Shown in pieces: positions 1 to 8,689 of a stretch of 64,000 bases of DNA. The notes beneath the pieces are model-generated. The model ran no database searches. It saw only the letters and a program-made list of their open reading frames with translations, and had not been told where the DNA came from. The DNA lies in assembly GCF_009467805.1 (NCBI RefSeq), contig NZ_WIAY01000005.1:217342-281341 (forward strand). The letters are read 5' to 3'. Position numbers and translations under genes: made by a program. The stretch's first letter is position 1; each line of letters starts with the position of its first letter. Source of the DNA: Stenotrophomonas nematodicola. Its GTDB lineage: Bacteria > Pseudomonadota > Gammaproteobacteria > Xanthomonadales > Xanthomonadaceae.

Positions 1-1
1 C

Positions 2-976
2 GATGCACTGATGACCCGCTATGACGGCCAGGTCCCCGGCGCGGCCGTGCTGGTGCTGCACGACGGCGTGCCGGTGTTCCGCCGCGGCTACGGCCTGGCC
101 GTGGTCGAGGACGCCACCCCGGTCACCCCGCGCAGCAACTTCCGGCTCGCCTCGGTCAGCAAGCAGTTCACTGCGGCGGCGATCCTGCTGCTGGCCCAGG
201 ACGGCACGCTGACACTGGACGACCCGGTGCGGCGCTGGCTGCCGTCCCTGCCGGCCGCCGCCGACGCGGTCACCCTGCGCCACCTGCTCAGCCACACCAG
301 CGGCCTGCTCGACTACGAAGACCTGATGCCGTCCGGCAGTACCGCCCAGGTCCACGATGCCGACGTGCTGCGTCTGCTCGAAGGCCAGAACCGCACCCTG
401 TTCGCACCGGGCAGCACCTACCGCTACAGCAACAGCGGCTATGCCTTGCTGGCCCTGGTGGTCGGCAGGGCGTCCGGCCAGGACTTCGCCACTTTCCTGC
501 GCCAGCGCATCTTCCTGCCACTGGGCATGGCCGGGACGGTCGCCCACCAGGACGGCGTGGACGCCGTCACCGACCGCGCCTACGGCTACAGCCCGGTCGA
601 CGGACACTGGCAGCGCACCGACCAGAGCCCCACCAGCGCCGTGCTTGGCGACGGTGGCCTCTATTCCTCGCTCGACGACCTGGCCCGCTGGGACGCGGCG
701 CTGTACGACGACCGCCTGCTCCAGGCGCCGTGGCGGCAACAGGCGTTCACCCCCGCCACCCGCACCGACGAGCCGGATGTCCCGTTCTACGGTTTCGGCT
801 GGCGCCTCAACGGCGGTGCACAGTGGCACAGCGGTGAGAGCATCGGCTTCCGCAACGTCATCCTGCGCTACCCGGAGCGGCACCTGACCGTGATCATCCT
901 CACCAACCGCGACGGCCCCGAACCCTATCCGCTGGCACTGAAGATCGCGCAGCGCTGGCTGGACACCCTACAATGA
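2..976 (+). CDS. Serine hydrolase, beta-lactamase family (5' end cut by window)
   Basis: Class C beta-lactamase/penicillin-binding-protein fold hydrolase, probably acting in the periplasm on a peptide or ester substrate that cannot be named from sequence. Counting from the first visible Met (base 11), the SxxK motif is SVSK at residues 48-51, the YxN motif is YSN at 139-141, and an HSG triad stands in the usual third position near residue 275. The reading frame is open to the left edge (Asp-Ala-Leu before that Met) and no signal peptide is visible, so the true start and export signal probably lie upstream of the window. Its stop overlaps the start of the next gene by 4 bases (ATGA), suggesting co-translation. 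Confidence 0.85.
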   Translation, partial: DALMTRYDGQVPGAAVLVLHDGVPVFRRGYGLAVVEDATPVTPRSNFRLASVSKQFTAAAILLLAQDGTLTLDDPVRRWLPSLPAAADAVTLRHLLSHTSGLLDYEDLMPSGSTAQVHDADVLRLLEGQNRTLFAPGSTYRYSNSGYALLALVVGRASGQDFATFLRQRIFLPLGMAGTVAHQDGVDAVTDRAYGYSPVDGHWQRTDQSPTSAVLGDGGLYSSLDDLARWDAALYDDRLLQAPWRQQAFTPATRTDEPDVPFYGFGWRLNGGAQWHSGESIGFRNVILRYPERHLTVIILTNRDGPEPYPLALKIAQRWLDTLQ

Positions 977-1392
977 CGCCTCCCGACGCTACCGGCCTGC
1001 TTGGCGTCCACCACGTGGCGCTGATCGGATCGGACTACGCCCGCTCCCGCGCCTTCTACACCGGGGTGCTCGGCCTGCGCGTGCTGGCCGAGAACCATCG
1101 GGCCGCGCGCGACTCCTGGAAACTCGACCTCGCCCTGCCCGACGGCAGTCAACTGGAACTGTTCTCGTTCCCCGACGCGCCGCCACGGCCCAGCCGCCCC
1201 GAAGCGCAGGGCCTGCGCCACCTCGCGTTCCGGGTCGCGACACTGGAACCGATGATCGCCCGCCTGGCCGCCGCGGGCGTCCCCTGCGAGCCGATCCGCA
1301 CCGATGAATACACCGGCCGCCGTTTCACCTTCTTCGCCGATCCGGACGGCCTGCCGCTGGAGCTGTACGAGATCCCGGCCGACCCCGGCTGA
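973..1392 (+). CDS. VOC family protein, YaeR/GloA2-like
   Basis: A 139-residue single-domain vicinal-oxygen-chelate protein, strongly resembling E. coli YaeR, a putative metal-dependent dioxygenase or lyase of unknown substrate. Visible family features are the N-terminal VHHVAL strand, the ARDSWKLDLAL stretch, QLELFSFP, LRHLAF and the C-terminal DPDGLPLELYE motif. The His and Glu residues in these strands are the usual metal ligands. The ATG overlaps the stop of the serine hydrolase, so the two are probably one transcript. Glyoxalase I activity should not be assumed; YaeR proteins are a separate branch of the superfamily. Confidence 0.88.
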   Translation: MTPPDATGLLGVHHVALIGSDYARSRAFYTGVLGLRVLAENHRAARDSWKLDLALPDGSQLELFSFPDAPPRPSRPEAQGLRHLAFRVATLEPMIARLAAAGVPCEPIRTDEYTGRRFTFFADPDGLPLELYEIPADPG

Positions 1393-1491
1393 CGCCTGCC
1401 GCCGACACGTTCCGTACCGGAGCGAATGGGTATACAGTCGGCCCTGTACCGGCCCCGCGCCGGCATTCACGGACATCCCTGGGAGGGGAAC

Positions 1492-1935
1492 ATGCGCAAG
1501 ACCTTCAAGACGCTGCTGCTGGCACTGCCGCTGGTCATGGCCGCCCTGTCGGCCAACGCCGCCGACAGCGCCGTCGGCCGCTGGAAGACCATCGATGACA
1601 AGACCGGCAAGGTGAAATCGATCGTCGAGATCACCCAGGCCACCAATGGCACCCTGACCGGCAAAGTGGTCGAGATCCTGCATTCGGACAAGGGTCCCAA
1701 CCCGGTCTGTGACGGCTGCGAAGGCGCCAACAAGAACAAGCCGGTCAAGGGCATGACCATCCTGTGGAACCTCAAGGCCGACGGCGCCAGCGCCTGGTCC
1801 GGCGGCACCATCCTGGACCCGGCCAACGGCAAGACGTACAAGTCCAAGATGAAGCTGCAGACCGGCGGCGCCAAGCTCGACGTGTCCGGCTGCGTGGCCT
1901 TCATCTGCCGCGCCCAGACCTGGGTGCGCGAGTAA
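1492..1935 (+). CDS. DUF2147 family secreted protein
   Basis: A 147-residue exported protein. The ATG at 1492 is chosen because GGGAGGGG lies just upstream and the protein then begins with a textbook signal peptide (MRKTF, a hydrophobic Leu/Ala core, cleavage near ANA-AD at about residue 22). An upstream in-frame ATG at 1426 would bury this signal. The mature part is a lipocalin-like DUF2147 domain with the typical opening GRWKTIDDKTGK and four Cys (CDGC, and two in SGCVAFICRAQ) that could form disulfides. The family's function is unknown. A strong terminator follows, so the transcript ends here. Confidence 0.88.
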   Translation: MRKTFKTLLLALPLVMAALSANAADSAVGRWKTIDDKTGKVKSIVEITQATNGTLTGKVVEILHSDKGPNPVCDGCEGANKNKPVKGMTILWNLKADGASAWSGGTILDPANGKTYKSKMKLQTGGAKLDVSGCVAFICRAQTWVRE

Positions 1936-1961
1936 AACGTCCGCCGTTGCTGCACGTGTGA

Positions 1962-2001
1962 AGAAGGCCGACGCGGTTTTCCGCGTCGGCCTTCTGCATT
2001 T
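1962..2001 (+). terminator. Strong hairpin terminator after DUF2147 gene
   Basis: A perfect 15-bp stem (1962-1976 with 1981-1995) closes a TTTT loop and is followed by GCATTT. It lies 26 bases after the DUF2147 stop and upstream of metG. The stem is very stable, but the U tract is short. Confidence 0.8.
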
Positions 2002-2128
2002 CCGGCACCCCACCCCGAGCGGGCGTCGTTGACGTTTGGCCGTGCGCGCTGGCCCACGCGGCACAGGCTGGGGGCGCATACGCCCCTCCGTGCGATAATC
2101 CCCGGTCCCCAAGGCAACAGCGCTTCCC

Positions 2129-4198
2129 ATGACCCGCACCGCTCTCGTCACCACCGCCCTGCCCTACGCCAACGGCCCGCTCCACCTGGGCCACCTGGTC
2201 GGCTACATCCAGGCTGACATCTGGGTGCGCGCGCGGCGAATGAGCGGCGGCAAGACCTGGTTCGTGTGCGCCGACGATACCCACGGCACCCCGATCATGC
2301 TCGCGGCCGAAAAGGCCGGTGTGACCCCGGAAGCCTTCATCGCCAACATCCAGGCCAGCCACGAGCGCGACTTCGCCGCGTTCGGCGTCGCCTTCGATCA
2401 CTACGACTCGACCAACTCGGCCACCAACAAGGCCCTGACTGAAGCCTTCTACCTCAAGCTCGAGGCGGAAGGTCACATCGCGCGTCGTTCCGTGGCCCAG
2501 TTCTACGATCCGGCCAAGGGCATGTTCCTGCCCGACCGCTACATCAAGGGCATCTGCCCCACCTGCGGCAGCGCCGACCAGTACGGCGACAACTGCGAAG
2601 TCTGCGGCGCCACCTACAGCCCCACCGACCTGAAGGAACCGAAGTCGGTCATCTCCGGTGCCACCCCGGAAATCCGCGACTCCGAACACTTCTTCTTCGA
2701 GGTGGGCCGCTTCGAAGGTTTCCTGCGCGAGTGGCTGGCGGGCGACGTCGCCCTGCCCGGCGTCAAGGCCAAGCTCGGCGAGTGGCTCAATGCCGAGGGC
2801 GGCCTGCGTGCCTGGGACATCTCCCGCGACGCGCCCTACTTCGGTTTCCAGATTCCCGGCCATCCCGGCAAGTACTTCTACGTCTGGTTGGATGCGCCGA
2901 TCGGCTACCTGTCCAGCTTCAAGGCGCTGTGCGCCAGGACCGGCGAAGACTTCGACGCGCACCTGCGCGCCGGCACCGCCACCGAACTGCACCACTTCAT
3001 CGGCAAGGACATCGTGAACTTCCACGGCCTGTTCTGGCCAGCCGTACTGCACGGCACCGGCCACCGCGCGCCCACCCGCCTGCACGTCAACGGCTACCTC
3101 ACCGTGGATGGCGCCAAGATGTCCAAGTCGCGCGGCACCTTCGTGATGGCGCGCACCTACCTCGACGCCGGTCTTGAACCGGAAGCGCTGCGCTACTACT
3201 TCGCCGCCAAATCCTCCGGCGGCGTCGACGATCTCGACCTGAACCTGGGCGACTTCATCGCCCGCGTCAACGCCGACCTGGTCGGCAAGTTCGTCAACCT
3301 CGCCAGCCGCTGCGCCGGCTTCATCAGCAAGCGCTTCGACGGCCGCCTGGCCGACGCGCTGCCGGACCCGGCCCAGTACGACCGTTTCGTCGCTGCCCTG
3401 GCGCCGATCCGCGAGGCGTACGAGCGCAACGACCCGGCCGCCGCGCTGCGCCAGACGATGGCGCTGGCCGACGAAGCCAACCGCTACATCGACGATGAAA
3501 AGCCGTGGGTGATCGCCAAGCAGGAGGGTGCCGACGCGCAGCTGCAGTCGGTGTGCACCCAGGGCCTGAACCTGTTCCGCGTGCTGGTCACCGCGCTCAA
3601 GCCGGTGCTGCCGGCCACCGCCGCCCAGGCCGAGACGTTCCTGGCCGCCCCCGTGCAGGCCTGGACCGATGTCGCCTCGCCGCTGGTCGCCCACACCATC
3701 GCCGTGTACGCCCCCCTGTTCACCCGTATCGACCCGAAACTGATCGACGCCATGACCGACGCTTCCAAGGACACCCTGCAGGCCGCCACCCCGGCTCCCG
3801 CCACCCCGGCCAAAGCCGCCAAGCCGGCCGCACCGGCACCGGCCGCCGACGGCGACGCTGCGCCGAGCTACATCGGCATCGACGACTTCGCCAAGCTCGA
3901 CCTGCGCATCGGCAAGGTGCTGGCCTGCACGTTCGTCGACGGGTCGGACAAGCTGCTGCGTTTTGAACTGGATGCCGGCGAGCTGGGCACGCGCCAGATC
4001 TTCTCCGGCATCCGTGCCAGCTACGGCGACCCGGAGGCGCTGGTCGGCCGCAGCGTGGTGTTCATCGCCAACCTGGCGCCGCGCAAGATGCGCTTCGGCC
4101 TGAGCGAAGGCATGATCCTGTCGGCCGGTTTCGACGGTGGCGCACTGGCGCTGCTGGATGCCGACAGCGGCGCGCTGCCGGGCATGCCGGTCCGCTGA
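2129..4198 (+). CDS. metG: Methionine-tRNA ligase
   Basis: Class I aminoacyl-tRNA synthetase charging tRNA-Met in the cytoplasm. At 689 residues it is the long MetG1 form. The HIGH box is HLGH at about residues 19-22 and the KMSKS loop is KMSKSR near residue 330. A zinc knuckle (CPTC...CEVC) sits near residues 145-160. An Ala/Pro-rich linker around residues 550-575 leads into a C-terminal EMAP/Trbp111-type tRNA-binding domain (IDDFAKLDLRIGKV to the end), the dimerisation module of long MetRS. The gene starts a new unit after the hairpin at 1962. A short hairpin with one U-G pair (4207-4229) follows the stop. Confidence 0.98.
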   Translation: MTRTALVTTALPYANGPLHLGHLVGYIQADIWVRARRMSGGKTWFVCADDTHGTPIMLAAEKAGVTPEAFIANIQASHERDFAAFGVAFDHYDSTNSATNKALTEAFYLKLEAEGHIARRSVAQFYDPAKGMFLPDRYIKGICPTCGSADQYGDNCEVCGATYSPTDLKEPKSVISGATPEIRDSEHFFFEVGRFEGFLREWLAGDVALPGVKAKLGEWLNAEGGLRAWDISRDAPYFGFQIPGHPGKYFYVWLDAPIGYLSSFKALCARTGEDFDAHLRAGTATELHHFIGKDIVNFHGLFWPAVLHGTGHRAPTRLHVNGYLTVDGAKMSKSRGTFVMARTYLDAGLEPEALRYYFAAKSSGGVDDLDLNLGDFIARVNADLVGKFVNLASRCAGFISKRFDGRLADALPDPAQYDRFVAALAPIREAYERNDPAAALRQTMALADEANRYIDDEKPWVIAKQEGADAQLQSVCTQGLNLFRVLVTALKPVLPATAAQAETFLAAPVQAWTDVASPLVAHTIAVYAPLFTRIDPKLIDAMTDASKDTLQAATPAPATPAKAAKPAAPAPAADGDAAPSYIGIDDFAKLDLRIGKVLACTFVDGSDKLLRFELDAGELGTRQIFSGIRASYGDPEALVGRSVVFIANLAPRKMRFGLSEGMILSAGFDGGALALLDADSGALPGMPVR

Positions 4199-4255
4199 TC
4201 GCTCCCGGGGTGGCCCCCAGGGCCGCCCCGCCTGCGCAAGCCCAGAGAGGATCGG

Positions 4256-4846
4256 ATGGAACTGGCCCTGTTCGACTTCGACCACACCGTCACCACCTGC
4301 GACACGTACGGCCGCTTCCTGCGCCGCGTGGCCACACCCGAGCAGTTGGCGCAGGCGTGGTGGAAGATCGGCCCGTGGCTGCTGGCCTACCGGCTGAAGC
4401 TGATCTCCGCCGCGCGCATCCGTGCCCGCGTCACCCGCCTGACCTTCAGCGACCGCCATGCCGACGACATCGCCACCCAGGCCGCCGGCTATGCGCGGGA
4501 CGTCCTGCCCGAGGTGGTGCGCCCGCAGATGCTGGAACAGATCCGCTGGCACCTGCAGCAGCGCCACACCGTGGTGATCGTGTCCGGTTCGCTGGACCTG
4601 TACCTGCGCCCGTGGTGCGACGCGCTCGGCATCGATCTGATCTGCAACCGGCTGGAAATCCGCGATGGGCGCCTGACCGGTCGCTATGTCGATGGCGACT
4701 GCGGCCCACGCAAAGTCGAGCACATCCGCCGCCGCTACGACCTGTCGCGCTTCCTGCGCATCCATGCCTACGGCGACAGCCGCGAAGACCGGCCGATGCT
4801 GGCCCTGGCCCACGAACGCTGGTATCGCGGCAAACCACAGAAATGA
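4256..4846 (+). CDS. HAD-IB family phosphatase
   Basis: A 196-residue haloacid-dehalogenase hydrolase of the phosphoserine-phosphatase-like IB subfamily. Motif I is DFDHT with nucleophile Asp7 and acid/base Asp9; motif II is the Ser of IVSGS; motif III/IV lies in RKVEHI and the late [10 protein letters not shown]. An alpha-helical cap sits between motifs I and II. The substrate is not evident; relatives act on phosphoserine, phosphoglycerol or phosphatidylglycerophosphate. It lies between metG and the RnfB-like gene on the same strand with short gaps, so it may be co-transcribed with both. Confidence 0.85.
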   Translation: MELALFDFDHTVTTCDTYGRFLRRVATPEQLAQAWWKIGPWLLAYRLKLISAARIRARVTRLTFSDRHADDIATQAAGYARDVLPEVVRPQMLEQIRWHLQQRHTVVIVSGSLDLYLRPWCDALGIDLICNRLEIRDGRLTGRYVDGDCGPRKVEHIRRRYDLSRFLRIHAYGDSREDRPMLALAHERWYRGKPQK

Positions 4847-4871
4847 CCCTTCCGCGCAGCCGACGCCACGC

Positions 4872-5306
4872 ATGACCACCGCACGCATCCCCTTGGTCGA
4901 ACGCCTCGACCGCCTGTTGCCGCAGACCCAATGCGGCCAGTGCGGCTACGACGGCTGCCGTCCCTATGCCGCGGCAATGGCACGCGGCGAGGCGGGCGTG
5001 GAGCGCTGCCCGCCAGGGGGCGATGCCGGTGCGCGTGCACTGGCGCGGGTGCTGGGCGTGCCGGCCGTTCCGTTCGACCGCAGCCGCGGCGACCATGTGC
5101 CGGACCAGCTTGCGCTGATCGTGGAGGCCGACTGCATCGGCTGCACCAAGTGCATCCAGGCCTGCCCGGTGGACGCCATCGTCGGCGGCGCCAAGTACAT
5201 GCACACCGTCATCGCCGACCTGTGCACCGGCTGCGGCCTGTGCCTGCCACCGTGCCCGGTGGACTGCATCGTGCTGCTGCCCCGCGGCAACGGCTCCACG
5301 CCGTAG
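4872..5306 (+). CDS. rsxB: Stand-alone RnfB/RsxB-like iron-sulfur protein
   Basis: A 144-residue electron-transfer protein resembling subunit B of the Rnf/Rsx complex. ATG 4872 is chosen because the in-frame extension upstream lies inside the HAD gene and is not family-like. It begins directly with the Fe-S domain ([13 protein letters not shown]) and so lacks the N-terminal membrane segment of true RnfB. Two ferredoxin-type 4Fe-4S motifs follow: [12 protein letters not shown] and [12 protein letters not shown]. No other rnf genes are nearby. Such orphan RnfB proteins beside metG are usual in xanthomonads; their electron partner is unknown. Confidence 0.85.
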   Translation: MTTARIPLVERLDRLLPQTQCGQCGYDGCRPYAAAMARGEAGVERCPPGGDAGARALARVLGVPAVPFDRSRGDHVPDQLALIVEADCIGCTKCIQACPVDAIVGGAKYMHTVIADLCTGCGLCLPPCPVDCIVLLPRGNGSTP

Positions 5307-5328
5307 CGCGGAGCCCTGCCCTGCCGGG

Positions 5329-5676
5329 TTACGGCAACGCGGCCGTCACCACGATTTCCACCTTCCACGACGGATCGGCCAGCTTGGCCTCCACCGTCGC
5401 GCGCGCCGGCGTCATGCCGGCCACGACCCATTCGTCCCACGCGGCATTCATGCCGGCAAAGTCGTTGATGTCGGACAGGAACACCTCGGCACGCAGGATG
5501 TGCTGCTTGTCGCTGGCCACCAGCGCCAGCAGCTTGTCGATCTCCGCCAGCACCTGGCGCGTCTGCCCGGTGATGTCCTGGCTGGTGTCTTCGGGGATCT
5601 GCCCGGACAGATAGGCAACCTTGTTGTGCACCGTCATCTCGGACATGCGCGGGCCGACGTCGAAGCGTTCCAACAT
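5329..5676 (-). CDS. RidA family enamine/imine deaminase
   Basis: A 115-residue YjgF/YER057c/UK114-type protein. RidA members hydrolyse reactive enamine/imine intermediates released by PLP enzymes such as serine/threonine dehydratase. The start at 5676 is preceded by AGGAG at good spacing; longer in-frame starts add an unrelated tail. Family features are the VAYLSGQIPED strand, DITGQTRQVL helix, and the PARATVEAKLADP segment with the conserved Arg that binds the substrate carboxylate. The protein is more divergent at its N-terminus (MLERFDVGPRMSE) than classic RidA, like the Rid subgroups whose activity is unproven. It is divergent from mprF. Confidence 0.85.
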   Translation of the reverse strand: MLERFDVGPRMSEMTVHNKVAYLSGQIPEDTSQDITGQTRQVLAEIDKLLALVASDKQHILRAEVFLSDINDFAGMNAAWDEWVVAGMTPARATVEAKLADPSWKVEIVVTAALP

Positions 5677-5834
5677 GGCGATTACTCCTGTGGGTGATGA
5701 ACGCATTGTCGCCGATGCGACGTGAGCGCAGCCAGCACCCTTGGCAAGCGCCGGCATCCGGCGCACGATGCGCCCGCACGCCGCCATGCGCTGCCTTGAC
5801 TCTCCCATCGCCCGCCCCGGAGCACGCTGTACCG

Positions 5835-8393
5835 ATGACCGACCCCTCCCCGGCTCCCACGCCCTCCCGCGCCGCCTGGCGCCGCGCGGCCACCGTCATC
5901 ATCAGCCTCGGCATCCTCGCACTGGCCCTGCACGGGCTGGCCAACGAATTCGACGAACATGGCTATCGCGCCATCCGTGAGGCGTTCCGCCATCTGGGCG
6001 GCGGGCAGATCGCGCTGACCGTGCTGCTCGGCCTGGCCAGCTATGCCTGCCTGATCGGCTTCGACGCGATCGGCCTGCGCCGCAGCGGCAAGCGGCTGCA
6101 TCCGGCCCGCGTCGGCATCACCGCGTTCCTCGCGCACACCCTCGGGCAGACCCTCGGCTTCGCCGCTCTCACCGGCGGTGCGGTGCGGCTGCGCGGCTAT
6201 GGCGGAGCGGGCCTGTCGCTGGGTGAGATCGGCCAGGTAGTGCTGATGAGCACGTTGGGGTTCGTGTTCGGCGCCTGGGTGCTGTTGTCGATGGCGTTCC
6301 TGCTCGAGCCCGGCGCGGCGGCGCTGGCCCTGCCTGTATCGGCGCAGGTCGTACGCGCGTTCGGCGTGGCCGGGCTGCTGGCCTATGCCGTCACCGTGCT
6401 GCTGGTCGGCCGCGATGGCCGCACGTTCCGCATCCGCGGCCATGCGCTGTGGCTGCCCGACCGCCGCACCATGCTCGGCGTCACCGCGTTGAGCATGGTC
6501 GAACTGGTCCTGGCGGCGGCGGCGTTCTACGTGCTGCTGCCGATGGAGTCGCCCACCGGACTGCCCGGCTTCGTCGGCCTGTATCTGGTGGCGGTGCTGG
6601 CCGGGCTGATCTCCAGCGTGCCGGCCGGCCTGGGCGTGTTTGAATGGAGCCTGCTCAAGCTGTTGCCGCAGGTCGCACCTGCGTCCGTGCTCGCGGCCGC
6701 GCTGATCTACCGGGTGACCTACTACGTGGTGCCCCTGCTGCTGGCCACCCTGCTCGCGCTTGCACCGGCGCTGCGGCGGCCATTGCGCGCCAGTGCCGGG
6801 GCCACCCGCGCCGGCTGGACCGCGCTGCGTCCGTGGCTGCCGCAGATCATCGCGCTGGCGGTCTTCAGCGTGGGCGCCGCACTGGTCATCGACGGCACGC
6901 TGCCCACCCCGCGCCGGCATCTGCTCACCGCCTCGCTGCCGATCCTGGAGACCTCGCACCTGCTCGGCAGTCTGGCCGGCGTGGCGCTGCTGCTGATCGG
7001 CCAGGGGCTGCAGCGGCGCAGCCATGCCGCCTGGATGCTGGCGCTGGCGATCTGCGTGATCGCCCCGCTGCCGATCTGGCTGCGCGGCGGCCAGCTGCTG
7101 ATCGCGCTCTCCGCGCTGCTGGTGGCCACGGCATTGTGGGCCTCGCGCCGCGAGTTCTACCGCCAGGGCGCGCTGCTGGACGAAGCCTGGTCGTGGCCGT
7201 GGATCCGCAATCTCGGGCTGGTGCTGGTGGCGGTCATCTGGCTGCTGTTCTTCGTGTACAGCCATGTCGAGTACCAGAACGAGCTGTGGTGGCAGTTCGC
7301 GCTGTCCGGCAACGCGCCGCGCGCGCTGCGCGCACTGCTGGTGGTGGCCATCGCGCTGACCATCTTCGGCCTGGCACGGCTGCTGCACAGCACGCGTACC
7401 CCGCTGCCGCCGGCAGATGCCTCGACGCTGGACGCGCTCGCACCGATCCTGCAGCGCGCCGAAGACACCCAGGCCTGCCTGGTGCTCACTGCCGACAAGG
7501 CGGTACTGCGCGACCCGGCACAGACCGGCTTTGTGATGATGCAGCGCTACGGCGGGTCGCTGATCGCGATGGGCGACCCGGTGGGACCGCCGGAGACCGC
7601 ACGCGAGCTGATCTGGCGCTTCCGCGAGGAAGCCGACCGGCTCGGTCTGCGCCCGGTGTTCTACCAGGTCGGCGAAGCGCACTGGCAGACCTACCTCGAC
7701 CTGGGCCTGACCCTGGTCAAGCTCGGCGAGGAGGCGATGGTGCCGTTGCAGGGCTTCACACTGGAAGGCCGCGACCGGGCCGACCTGCGTCAGGCCTGGA
7801 ACCGCGGCAAGCGCGGCGGGCTGAGTTTCCGCGTGGCCCCGGCCGAGGAGGTTCCGGCCCTGTTGCCGGCGCTGTCGGCCATTTCCCAGGCATGGCTGGA
7901 CGACAAGGCCGGCGACGAGAAGGGCTTCTCGCTGGGCAGCTTCGACCCGGCCTATCTGGCGCGCTTCCCGGTGGCGTTGGTGGAAGCGGAAGGCCGCATC
8001 GTGGCCTTCGCCAACCTGTGGCAGGCGCCGGCCGGCCACGAGCTGTCGGTGGACCTGATGCGCCACGTCAACGATGCACCGAAGGGCACGATGGATTTTC
8101 TGTTCATCGAGCTGTTCCTGTGGGGCCGTGACCACGACTTCCAGCGTTTTTCGCTGGGCATGGCGCCGTTGTCCGGCCTGGCCCAGCACCGCCTGGCCGG
8201 ACGCTGGAACCGGTTTGCCAACGTGGTGGCCCGGCATGGCGAACGCTTCTATGGCTTCAGCGGGCTGCGCCGCTTCAAGTCCAAGTTCGCCCCGGTCTGG
8301 CGTTCGCGCTACCTGGCCGCGCCGGGCGGCATGCACCTGCCCGCCGCCCTGCTCGACGCCACCCGCCTGATCTCCCTGGACCCGCGCCGATAA
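5835..8393 (+). CDS. mprF: Phosphatidylglycerol lysyltransferase/flippase MprF
   Basis: An 852-residue inner-membrane protein. The first half holds many hydrophobic helices (about residues 15-520) corresponding to the flippase domain and helical bundle. The last 300 residues form the soluble DUF2156 (GNAT-like) synthase domain with the typical GDPVG and DLMRHVNDAPKGTMDFLF segments. MprF moves lysine or alanine from aminoacyl-tRNA onto phosphatidylglycerol and exposes the product on the outer leaflet, reducing net negative charge and binding of cationic peptides. Lys versus Ala specificity cannot be told by eye. ATG 5835 is preferred; the upstream in-frame stretch is not family-like. It converges with an AcvB/VirJ gene, whose family degrades this lipid. 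Confidence 0.92.
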   Translation: MTDPSPAPTPSRAAWRRAATVIISLGILALALHGLANEFDEHGYRAIREAFRHLGGGQIALTVLLGLASYACLIGFDAIGLRRSGKRLHPARVGITAFLAHTLGQTLGFAALTGGAVRLRGYGGAGLSLGEIGQVVLMSTLGFVFGAWVLLSMAFLLEPGAAALALPVSAQVVRAFGVAGLLAYAVTVLLVGRDGRTFRIRGHALWLPDRRTMLGVTALSMVELVLAAAAFYVLLPMESPTGLPGFVGLYLVAVLAGLISSVPAGLGVFEWSLLKLLPQVAPASVLAAALIYRVTYYVVPLLLATLLALAPALRRPLRASAGATRAGWTALRPWLPQIIALAVFSVGAALVIDGTLPTPRRHLLTASLPILETSHLLGSLAGVALLLIGQGLQRRSHAAWMLALAICVIAPLPIWLRGGQLLIALSALLVATALWASRREFYRQGALLDEAWSWPWIRNLGLVLVAVIWLLFFVYSHVEYQNELWWQFALSGNAPRALRALLVVAIALTIFGLARLLHSTRTPLPPADASTLDALAPILQRAEDTQACLVLTADKAVLRDPAQTGFVMMQRYGGSLIAMGDPVGPPETARELIWRFREEADRLGLRPVFYQVGEAHWQTYLDLGLTLVKLGEEAMVPLQGFTLEGRDRADLRQAWNRGKRGGLSFRVAPAEEVPALLPALSAISQAWLDDKAGDEKGFSLGSFDPAYLARFPVALVEAEGRIVAFANLWQAPAGHELSVDLMRHVNDAPKGTMDFLFIELFLWGRDHDFQRFSLGMAPLSGLAQHRLAGRWNRFANVVARHGERFYGFSGLRRFKSKFAPVWRSRYLAAPGGMHLPAALLDATRLISLDPRR

Positions 8394-8687
8394 CGCACCG
8401 CCACCGACACCCCGCGCGCTGCGCGCGATAGCCGATCCACGGTCGGCTCTCCCCCTGCCAGGTCACCCCCACGTACGCCCGTAGAGCCGGGCTCTGCCCG
8501 GCTGCTCTCCGCACCGCCACCGACACCCCGCGCGCTGCGCGCGATAGCCGACCCACGGTCGGCTCTCCCCCTGCCAGGTCACCCCCACGCACGCCCGTAG
8601 AGCCGGGCTCTGCCCGGCTGCTCTCCGCACCGCCACCGACACCCCGCGCGCTGCGCGCGATAGCCGACCCACGGTCGGCTCTCCCCC
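8394..8687. repeat. 116-bp tandem repeat (2.5 copies) carrying SMAG/REP palindromes
   Basis: Copies begin at 8394, 8510 and 8626; the third stops after about 62 bases. Each full unit carries two small perfect or near-perfect palindromes. One is AGCCGACC-CAC-GGTCGGCT (8430-8448 with one changed base, 8546-8564, 8662-8680). The other is GTAG followed by AGCCGGGC-TCT-GCCCGGCT (8481-8503, 8597-8619). The GTAG head plus an 8-bp stem matches the SMAG class of REP elements described in Stenotrophomonas maltophilia. A third short inverted repeat, CGCGCGCTGCGCGCG, opens each unit. The array fills the gap between two convergent genes; it could act as a transcription stop or mRNA-end stabiliser. Confidence 0.88.
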
Positions 8688-8689
8688 AG

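Noticed and set aside
1901..4888. 995-codon minus-strand open frame opposite metG
   Set aside because: Shadow of metG and its neighbours in a high-GC genome: composition is skewed to Gly/Ala/Val/Gln/His with no domain, and the plus strand is certain.
5682..8336. 884-codon minus-strand frame opposite mprF
   Set aside because: Gln/Arg/His-rich antisense shadow with no recognisable motif.
8394..8687. Possible CRISPR array
   Set aside because: The unit is 116 bases and almost identical throughout; there are no short repeats with varied spacers, and no cas genes.
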